Origin: Nephromyces sp. MM_2019
Lineage: Eukaryota; Apicomplexa; Aconoidasida; Nephromycida
Assembly: GCA_015657535.1 (NCBI GenBank)
Contig: JADHZB010001772.1
Coordinates: 27,593 to 91,592 of the forward strand
Length of the DNA stretch: 64,000 nt
Direction of reading: 5' to 3'
Part shown: positions 54,670 to 64,000 of the stretch, piece by piece
Numbering within the stretch: the stretch's first letter is position 1
Layout: every line of letters starts with the position of its first letter
The notes under the pieces: model-generated
What the model was told of the DNA's origin: nothing
Database searches by the model: none
The model's input: the letters and a program-made list of their open reading frames with translations, nothing else
Position numbers and translations under genes: made by a program

Positions 54670-55368
54670 TTAATTTTCACGTCCACAATAAACATTTTTT
54701 AATTTGCTTTTTAAACAAATCAGTATATTAGAATAGATAGAACTGTTAAATGTTTAACATATAATTAATGAAAAACATATACATTAACACCCTTGTTTAT
54801 TAAATAGTAAAGTATTTGTGTCTATAATTTGATCTAATTTTTTAAAACAGGAAACAAAGCGAAACTCATAAAAAGATCGATTTAACAAAACCCTTGATTA
54901 TGATAGCAATCCATTTTGTCTTTACATTTTATTCATATTTATATATATATAACAATAACAATAATAATAATAATTGATATAAATAATATGATAGGCTTAT
55001 TTATAGGTTTAAACTTATTTTTCAGTGAAAAGTTGAATTAATTAACTAAATAGTATTAATTTTTGACTTAATAAAGTCACTGAAAGTAAAACTATATTGA
55101 AGAAAATAATTTTAAACATCACAAGACACATACAATTATATATACATATACGTATATTCAATTAAGCTTGTTGAGAATATAAAACAATTAAAATTTTACA
55201 TTTATCAACATTTTATACTGAACTATCTTCTAACCAATGAAGACTAATAATAGTTGACTTAATTAGATATCTTATCTTTATCTTTAAAAATTTATAAATG
55301 TCATAGTCATTTACTTAGTAAGTTTAAACGTTGGTAAAAATACAATCTAAAATATCCAAAGGAATAAA
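54670..55368. other. AT-rich spacer
   Basis: No gene seen. Contains AATAAT and TATATA runs near 54940-54975. Confidence 0.6.
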
Positions 55369-56442
55369 ATGTTATTTCATATACTTCTATTAAATTCAGC
55401 TATTTCATGTTTTACCTTCAAGCATTTAAAACACAATTTACAAAATTGGAAATTAGGATCAAAAAGTTATCACACCAATAATAAGACTTGTGCAGATAAA
55501 GACTTTTCAATAGAAGATCTTTACAAGTAAGTTTCTGAAATACTATATAATCTATTTTGTAATAGATATCTCTTCTATAATTCATAGTGCGACACATCTA
55601 TATTGAGGAGTTGAATCATGTGATATAATACTCACATACTCTAATTGAATAAAGTGATATAATATAAGCATCTTGTATTTTATGTACAAAATATATAAAT
55701 TAAGCTTATTGCATGGCAAAATCACATAATAAGCTTAGACAACATTGTATTAGCTATTTTTATACTATAATGCAACATATTTGTTTATAAATATAATTCT
55801 TTTGATCATATAATAGTAACCACATTTAAAAACCTTTTCATTTATTCGAAATCAGATTTTACTTGAAGTTCAAATTTTATAAGGATCATAGATTAGATAA
55901 ACTATTTCCAGATAAAAATCAATTTACAGAAAATGAATTTGTTAACCTCATAAACGAATTAAGTATTAAACACCCTGAGAATACTCCAATTGATTATATC
56001 AAAAATTTGAATTTAAATATATCGAATCTACACAGTCAAACTTGCTCAAGATCAAGCCTACATAAAATATTTTATATCTTATCAGGTAAACAAATGTGTT
56101 ATTGTGTCAAATATTAGCTCATAACATTGATATCTTGAATAATTATACGTCTCAGATAATCAACCAATATTAAGGAAAGAAATAGCTGAAAAGAAAATTT
56201 CATTATGGCTAGAGCTTGGTTTCGAAAATATGGCTCAACAAATAAAAAATGGACTAATAATCAATAAGTTTGATATTTCTGACATCACAAGAAAGTATTA
56301 TATTGAAGACGAAAGAAATTTAATAGCAGAAAATATTAAATTATATTTTATTAAGAAATTCAACAAAATCCTCAAAGTATTTCCTTATAGAATCAAAAAG
56401 GTTGAATTCCATATCAAAAGAAAACTTCACCTTAATATTTAG
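55369..56442 (+). CDS. Small secreted or organelle-directed unknown protein
   Basis: Not recognised. Three exons join in phase: 55369-55526, 55856-56085 and 56156-56442, giving about 225 residues. The start MLFHILLLNSAISCFTF is a good signal-peptide-like segment, followed by a basic, Asn/Ser-rich stretch (KHLKHNLQNWKLGSKSYH). In an apicoplast-bearing organism such a signal-plus-transit layout suggests apicoplast import or secretion; this is inference. The rest is rich in Lys, Ile, Asn and Leu without recognisable motifs (FSIEDLYKFYLKF, WLELGFENMAQQIKNG, SDITRKYYIEDERN). Both splice donors match GTAAGT/GTAAAC. No close partner gene explains its role. Confidence 0.7.
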
Positions 56443-56832
56443 TTATACACACACCTAAGTGATTAGCTATATATACATTTAATTGTCTAATTATCCACAT
56501 ATTTAAATATTTGTTATCCAAAGACTTAAATGTTTAGATATATGCACCTACCTGAATACATGGTTACACAACTACCTCGATAATTGATTTTATATACATG
56601 TGAATACTTAGTTATACATATCCACTTGAAATTCTATCTTACTACACATTTAGAAGCATACTTAAGCAGCTCACATGGAATCCTATCTATAAAGTTACGT
56701 GAAGTTATATAAACCTCGATTAAATGATACACACATATGGATATACTACTTCAAATAAATATATTGACTTAGGTTATAGTAAAATTTCAGGAAGCAACAA
56801 ATTCTTATCGTTGTTTCATAAAGACTAAAATA

Positions 56833-57012
56833 ATGAATTCTCATGAAAGTCTGATTAGTGAAGATTATGGTTATACCCTAATCGATGCTATGAATTTTGC
56901 TCTAAAAACTATGCGAGAGCAGATACGAAGAATCAAGGTAATATAAATATGTTTAAAGAAATCTATCTATATGTATATAATTTTCTATGATCAGGATAAA
57001 GGAAAAGAATGA
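56833..57012 (+). CDS. Possible 40-residue microprotein, two exons
   Basis: ATG at 56833 opens 35 codons (MNSHESLISEDYGYTLIDAM...), ending at 56937 in a clean donor AAG|GTAATA. A 57-base intron ends TATGATCAG, and exon 56995-57012 adds DKGKE and a stop. The middle (DAMNFALKTMREQIRRIKDK) forms an amphipathic basic helix. Composition is coding-like (Gly, Asp, Ala, Met, Arg), unlike the surrounding spacer. Not recognised. It could instead be the last exons of a gene whose 5' part lies in 56.45-56.8 kb, though no upstream exon is seen. Confidence 0.5.
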
Positions 57013-57206
57013 ATAAATTTCTCGAGAAATTTTGCTATTTGATATTTTTATTTATTATTAATTTCTTTTTAACATGTATTATAATTTTTCAAAAATATTT
57101 TTTCAAATTTGTAATTCAAAATAATTGGATAAAAAATTTCTGAGGATGTATTACTTATTGAAGATGATAGAGAAATAAAATAATGTTGAATATTTTTTTT
57201 ATGGAT

Positions 57207-60200
57207 TTATTTACCATCTTCAACACGTAATTTTCTACGGGCAGATGCCTCTTGCTTACCCTTCTTGATATAATGAGTTTTTTTAATAGTTTTACGTTTG
57301 TTTAAAGCAATTTCCTCCTTCTGAAAAATTACACACATACATTATTCGAAAAGATATAAAACAATGATAAACCTTATACTATATCTAAAATGATCATAAA
57401 AGTTTAATTGGATACATACACACACCTTTTTGGATTCTTTTTCAAATTTAGCACTCCTCAGCTTTTGCTTTTCTTCTCTTATCCTTTGCCTTTCATTCTT
57501 TAATGTTTCCATCTTGTGGAACATTGAAGCAATCTTCTTCTCATATGGGCTAAGCTCAACTCTTGTTTCAATTGATAAATCATCATTCTTACGTTTTTTT
57601 GGTAGCTCAACCTAAAATACAAGTGTAGATACACATGTTTTATAGCGCCCTTATATTTCCATAAAAAAATTCACAAACAATTACTATAATAAAAATAAAC
57701 CCCACACATTTTTCAATCATATTACCTTGGGTTTTGATGAGAAAGGTAAATTTCCAGCAATTGCTTTTGGTATCTTCAGTGGGTTAAATCTTCTTGTGGC
57801 TCTCTCAGGTTTCTTCTTATATTCACTCTCTGCCTTATAAGGTGTTGGTATACCCATTTCATTCCTAAGTTCTGAAACCAATTTCATTCTCCTCCAATTT
57901 GGTACATCAAGTATACCATTGTAAAATTTGTGTGGATTCACCTTAATCCAACTCTTACATACAACCAAATCAGAGAGTAAAATCTTATCTTCAAATGTTG
58001 CTCTGAAAATACCCTTTTGACCAAATGCTTTCTTAATTTGTCCACGTATACCACTGACAGTCATTATCTTTGCACCTATAATATTTTTATTTTTGTGAAT
58101 AAGAATTAAATTACATATCTATAATTCATGTGTGTATATTAGATATAATATCCTTACCAATGAATTTTGATACTTCTAATTCTGATCCAAACATCCCCTT
58201 AATAAAGGCTGTGTTTTTTAAAATTTTCTTTGGTTCTCCAACCAATTTCAATTTCTTCATAATGTTGACAGATGCTTCTGTTTCTAATGTTACACCAAGC
58301 CCTGCAATGCGGAAACCTTCTATTGTATCATAAGATTTCAGAGCTAATACACCTAAAAAAATTGTATATTAAAAATAATTAAGCAATACTCTTTATCATA
58401 AATAATATATATTTGTTAGAATTTTTTCAATAATAAAAATTAAACTAAAAATTTTCTTTATTATATTTTACTCAAAATTTTTATTACTTTTTTAATTTTT
58501 GAAAATATGTATATATCTAAATAAGATAAACACGATTATATTATACTAAATAAATTAAGTCTTTATTGCTCATCATTTTGATATTTTACCTGTTGTTGGT
58601 GGTACTACGGGACCATATACCATAGCTTGACAATGCATATGTAAAGGTGTGTATTTCAACATCTTTTGCCTAAGATTTTTGCAATTACAAAAAAAAGTTA
58701 AAATCGCTATATTAAGACATTTTTAATATCAAGTACACACCGTGTGTTATTACGATCATCCATATAATAGATAGGCATAGATTGGAATCTTCTCCATCCA
58801 ATTGAAAATATAAGTGGGTCATTGGTTTTCAATATCTTTGGTGCCCATCTAATTTAAAATCATATAAAAACAATCATGTGTAATAATATAAATATATGTG
58901 TGTAGGATTAACAAACCTGTGTTTCTGAAATCTAAGCTTTGAAAAACCGAATGAACTTTCTCCAGGTAATAATCCACCTACCAAGATTGGTTTTTTGACT
59001 TGGTGTATAAGCCTAAACCAATCTTTTGGTAAACCCTTAACTAAAATTCGTATATAAGTCCCTATGCTTACACCCATTTCTGGATTACTGAATTCTTGGA
59101 CTTCCATTTGCATTTTTATCATAGCATCTTTACGTTCTTTTTCAGCTTTAGATATAGCTACCTTATCAAATGTGTCAGCTACTGCTCCCTGGCCTGTGAT
59201 GTCATCTTGTTCTTCTTTAGTTTCATCTTCATTTTCTTCTTGGGGAGTAGGTTCATCTTCATCCCAACCACCTGTACCAAAGTGATCTCTCTGTGTGTAT
59301 AATTTGTAAATATGAATTAGATATAAATCAAATTATTGGATATGTATAATAATCAATAAATTATAATTACTTTTATTTCAGCCTTGAGTTCTTCATTCTT
59401 TGATAGATCAATCAAGTCTTTGAGTGAATTTACTGGTAATCCAAAGTGCCTCAAAAATGTCCAAGCAGGGATACTAAAGAAAAAATATGATTACCAAATA
59501 AATGTTTTTTACACACAATACATAAAAAATATATATTAATGTGTATCAAAAAATCAATCAAAAATCACAAGATCACTTGGCATTATAAAATCCACAAGCA
59601 CACATTAATAATAAATTAATCAAAACCTCAAAAACACATACACATATGTCAAAAAAAGAACAATCAATACTTTAAAAATCCAAACACACAATCTCAAGTA
59701 ATGATAAATCATACAAGGTACAACACACATCATCATTAATGCATAAATTAGTAATATATTACACAGCAGAATCAAAGTCATCAAAAAGAAGATTTCCAGG
59801 TGGAATTTGACCAAAATTTTTTGCTGAAGGCCGCTTATAGAATTCAAGAGAGTCGTAATCGAATTCTGGTTCATCTTCAAAAAGGTCCAATTTGGATGAA
59901 TTGTGTGCTTGTTTTATAGGTTCTTTGGTAATTTGAATTGCGTTGTCAGAGGGTTTTGTATAGACGAACTCCTTAATATTCTTATAATCTTCTGGGAGCC
60001 AACTATAGTCAATGAATTCAGTGGGTGTATCGATGATATTTACCATACTTTCATCACTACTTGTACTAGATATAGATTGTGTATCTTCATTATCTATTGG
60101 AGTTTCTTGTAAGACAGATTTTGAATTTGGGAGCAAACGAAGATTGTGTGAAGCAATTTTCTTATCTAAATGACCTTCCGCATCTTGTAAACTCCTAACC

Positions 60201-63200
60201 ATAGCTATAGCATTATCTGTATTATTATCTACACCATTATTTTCTTTTTTATTGTTATGATTGTCTTCTTCTTCTTCATCATCATCTTTTTCTTCTTCTT
60301 CATCTTCATCATCTTCAACTTCATCTTCAACTTCATCTTCATCTTCTTCTAAATCTTTCTCAGACTCTGACTCAGCAGTTTCATCATCTTCAGAATTTTC
60401 TTCTTCTTTATTTGGTTTGATTTTATCCTTTTTCTCATTATCTATTAAGAATTCAGGCCGTGTGAATGTATCCTATTCATATAAAGAAGAAAATTAATTA
60501 ATAAAATTAGCTTATTTGCCATATCGAAGAAAAATTTTAAAATTTTCATATACAATTAGTGTACATACACCTTTTATGAAATTTTTTTGTTAAATTTGTG
60601 TCATTGGGTGTATGCGGGTTATAGATATTAGAAAAGAGTTTGTAGTTTTAAGTGTTTTGTGTATGTAGACAAAAATTAAATTCGAAGATATGTTTATATT
60701 GTCCATAAATAAAAAGTATGTCTGTTATAATATGATTATTTGTGTACATACACTATATATATATAGATATTGTGAGAGAAAGAGATGCTTGTGTGTGTGT
60801 GTTTGTCATATGTTTATATAGAACTATATATATATATATATATATAGATTATATGTGTGTGTGTGTGAAATTTTAGGTTACCGTTGAATCAGGTAGATGT
60901 ATGTATATTGCATCAGAATCATATTGAATAGTTTCAACGTTACAATATGGCGCATAAATGGCCCTATGGCTATCTTTGAGTGTACGCATAGCTTGACTAC
61001 CCGTAGTTGGGCCTAGTGGCTTATTTGGGTGCTTTTCTCGTATACTAGGATTAGTTTTAAAAAAATTATTTTGGTGTAGATATTTGTGAATTAATATGTA
61101 TATAAATATATCATAGATTATGCATGTATATTTAGAATAATTTTTCTAGTCTGCCAAAAAAATTTAAAAAAATAAACACTATGTGTATATACAGATACCC
61201 AAGGATATGAAAAAATGAAAAATGCAGATTAAGAAAAATTATGTACATTCCATTATATGTGATTATATATATACATATATATATACAATTATTATGGAGC
61301 GCAATTGTGTGCATGATGACATAATAATGATTAGGATCAATTACAATGATTCTAAAGTTGAAAATCAAATTGTGCGTAAATGAACTGGTTTAGATTAAGA
61401 ATTACCCAGAAATTGGAGCTGGACATGGATCAGTAAAATCATCAATCTTATCTATAATGAAATCACCTGCCCCTGGAATGTGTATATCTTGCCCTACTCT
61501 CATTCTAGCCCCCTTTAAATAGCCATAAAAATAAGCTGAAATTGATTCATTGGTTGATGATGAATTGTGTGTGTCTTCCTCATTGATTTGACTGATTTCC
61601 TCAGTTCTTAATGAGAGGAAATATGGGTGTGTTGACCTCCAAGATAATACTTCAAATCTTTGAACGGCGAGATATCGTGCAAGATTGAGTATCTATTATA
61701 TATATGTGAATTATATAGGTGAGAATGCTAGATTATAAATATGTATATATAATATATAGCATTGTGCATATACACACATTACAGCTTATGTAAACATACG
61801 CGTTATACGTTACACATTACAAACACATAAGATATCATATAAATATATTACAAATGATATATACCTATATATATATTGACACATTTTACTAGATATATAT
61901 ATATATATATATAGTAAAAATAACTTACATCACGTTTACGATATCTTCGATATTGAATCCCACTCAAATAAAATAATTTTGCTCCCTCATAAATCTCAGT
62001 CCAAAATCTAAATATATCGAAAAGAGTAAAAATATATTATATATAAATAAACATGTTTACATACACCAATATTATAAACACACTTAAAATACATAGAGTA
62101 TGCAGAAATATGTACTAAATGCACACACTCGATATATACCATGTATAAATGCATTGTATATAGACAAAATAAGCACATCATAGATATATAAACACTACCT
62201 ACACACACTAATTATATACACATACTTTGTATATATACACACTATATATACACACATTATGTATACACACACTATATATACACACACTATATATACCTTT
62301 TCTTGAATCTCTTTTTCCTCTTTTTTAACATCTTATTATCGTCAAATTTATCAATATGACTCAACACACCTATTCATTAACAAAGATAAAATGTGTGAAA
62401 ATGTATGAATTTAAAATGTGTGAGAAATTTTATAATGTATAAAAAATGAGTGAATTTAAATTGTATAAAAATGTGTATTACCCAAAATTCGTGGAAATCC
62501 ATGTGTCTTCAACACACTTAGAAATTCAAACGTTTCCATGTCAAAACTGTATAGAAATATCATTATATATGTGTATTGCATGTGTGTGTAAGAAATGATA
62601 TCGATGTTATATATATGCTGTGTGTGTGTCAAAAATTAAATAAATTGTGTATGTGTGTGTTAAAAATTAAATAAACTGTTTGTGTTCTGTGTATGTGTGT
62701 GTATGTACTGTGTATGTATGTGTATTTGTGTGTGTGTGAGTATAAAATATCATCTTACCCAAAACTAGCGTCAATCATCATAAGAACTAAATCTGCAATT
62801 TTTGCAAGGTCAAGTAATGTCGATACATCGTGTGTAGCCTCAATAAATGTTAACCTTCTATTTTTACCCGTTACAACTGTGATGGGCCCCTTTATTTCAT
62901 TAATTGTTTGTTTTGTATAATGTTTAACTAATGATCTGATTAATGTTGATTTTCCACACTAAAAAATTATACACATATTATAGATATGTGTGATTTAAAG
63001 TTAGTCAATACATTATTTGATACATACACATTGTATCTTGAACATATTTTATTCATCTTATAATACACGCACACATATATATGTATATATATATATATAT
63101 ATTATGTGCAGTCACACTGATACAAAACATACAAAAAGTCATCATCATCACACATATAATACATAAAAACTAATAATCATCACCCTCTTATACATACACA

Positions 63201-63654
63201 CAAACACACATACAAACACCAACCCAGACACATACCCACTCAAATACCCACACATATACCCACACACAAACCCACACACAAACCAACACACAAACCCACA
63301 TACAAACCCACATATCAACCCACACCCTCCCCTACCCCCCCCCCNCACATACATACATACACACAAACACACACACACCTTAGGAGGCCCCTGTACAACA
63401 ACAATAATAGGGGGAGGTACTTCAGGTGTTTTGTCGATATTTTCAACGCGCAGGCGTTTGGCTTTGATATCGAGTGTTCTCTGCACATTTTTTTGCACAC
63501 TTCTTACACCTCCAGAAAATGTGAAAGCCTTTGGGTTATGTCTGTGTGTAGGTTGACCATTTTTGTTGTTTTTTTGTTGTTTTTTATTGAGTTTAATAGA
63601 TGAACGTGAAGGCCTATGTGCCTTCTTTGTGTGTGTATCATCATTTGCTTGCAT
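57207..63654 (-). CDS. BMS1: Ribosome biogenesis GTPase BMS1
   Basis: Nucleolar GTPase needed for 40S subunit assembly in the SSU processome. Start ATG 63654 (basic N-terminus, HRPSRSSIKLNKKQQKNNK). Exon 1 ends at 63379 in the P-loop, which is split between exons: VVVQGPPK | CGKSTLIRSL (exon 62958-62759). Further exons are 62546-62482 (MKTHG-like region, LKTHGFPRIL), 62369-62297 (GVLSHIDKFDD), then about 62008-61930, 61690-61395 and 61043-60883. An acidic exon (about 60474-59762) holds a long Glu/Asp run. Later exons are about 59475-59370, 59294-58917, 58852-58740, 58670-58590, 58353-58157, 58076-57724, 57612-57427 and 57320-57207. The C-terminal BMS1/TSR1 core is clear: GTYIRILVKGLP, HCQAMVYGPVVPP, GIFRATFEDKILLSD and the basic end KKTHYIKKGKQEASARRK. 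Length and order match the family. The first introns are CA-rich on the plus strand and include an undetermined base at 63345. Confidence 0.95.
63180..63378. repeat. CA-rich tract with ACACAAACCCAC units in BMS1 intron 1
   Basis: Plus-strand CA-rich array with CACACAAACCCACACACAAA-type units, a C-run and one N at 63345, ending in (ACACAC) against the 5' splice site at 63378. In the sense orientation the intron opens GTGTGTGTG. Confidence 0.85.
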
Positions 63655-64000
63655 TGTGTGTAAGTGGGGGGGAGGGAGAGGGGATATATGTGTTAGTAGT
63701 AGTTGTGTGTGGATGTAGGTAGCTGTGTGTGTATGTAGGTAGCTGTGTGTGTATGTAGATAGTTGTATGTGTATGTAGATAGTTGTGTGTGTATGTAGAT
63801 TGTTGTATGTGTATGTAGGTAGTTGTATGTGAGTTGGTGACTGTGTGGAGTGTGTGAGTAAAGTATTATATATATATGTGTATGTAAGTATACATACTAT
63901 AGATTAATGTATATATCTAAACACATGGTTGATAATAACATTTTAACAAATTAACTACAAAAAATTTAATATGTTTGATCATTCATTCGATTATATATAT
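63655..64000. repeat. TGTGTGTATGTAGGTAGT tandem repeat upstream of BMS1
   Basis: About seven copies of a 20-24 base unit (GTGTGTATGTAGATAGTTGT) at roughly 63700-63835, followed by TA-rich sequence. It begins just upstream of the BMS1 start codon, so it lies in the promoter or 5' leader region. No gene seen to the window end. Confidence 0.75.

Noticed and set aside
60261..60497. Poly-Ser plus-strand frame
   Set aside because: Antisense of the acidic Glu/Asp run in BMS1.

Overview
The window is nuclear DNA from an AT-rich, intron-rich protist, almost certainly an apicomplexan. The evidence is a cysteine desulfurase (SufS type) with an N-terminal leader like those of apicoplast proteins, a membrane protein with EGF-like modules, a soluble-type adenylyl cyclase of the apicomplexan AC-beta kind, an organellar EF-Ts, and genes cut into many short exons. 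I cannot fix the genus: apicoplast metabolism excludes Cryptosporidium, and the gene spacing (about 14 genes in 64 kb) is looser than in the compact Theileria/Babesia genomes I know.

Layout. 1-10.2 kb, minus strand: an oxysterol-binding protein (PH plus ORD domain) in about 19 exons, with introns filled by TG/CA repeats. 10.2-14.96 kb: no supported gene. 14.96-16.17 kb, plus: EGF/transmembrane protein (3' part). 16.6-18.0 kb, minus: EF-Ts. 19.86-22.62 kb, minus: divergent protein kinase. 24.5-27.0 kb, minus: unknown protein with a Lys/Pro-rich tail. 27.6-28.8 kb, minus: proteasome alpha subunit (PSMA4 type). 30.3-34.0 kb, minus: SET-domain protein. 35.2-38.0 kb, minus: SufS. 38.6-45.0 kb, minus: protein with several adenylate-kinase-like domains (AK9-like). 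45.9-46.2 kb, minus: 90-residue unknown. 46.3-51.6 kb, minus: soluble-type adenylyl cyclase. 52.7-54.7 kb, plus: citrate synthase family enzyme of the 2-methylcitrate synthase type. 55.4-56.4 kb, plus: small secreted unknown. 56.8-57.0 kb, plus: 40-residue microprotein. 57.2-63.65 kb, minus: BMS1 ribosome-biogenesis GTPase.

The genes are not an operon; most are housekeeping. The one suggestive cluster is the adenylyl cyclase (ATP to cAMP) lying head-to-tail with the AK9-like adenine nucleotide kinase, with only a 90-residue gene between them. The two ends of the window (about 1-12.7 kb and 60.5-64 kb) are saturated with TG/CA microsatellite-like DNA, while the middle has plain AT-rich introns and spacers. 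Exon boundaries below were derived by hand from reading frame, homology and phase matching; they are models, not transcript evidence.
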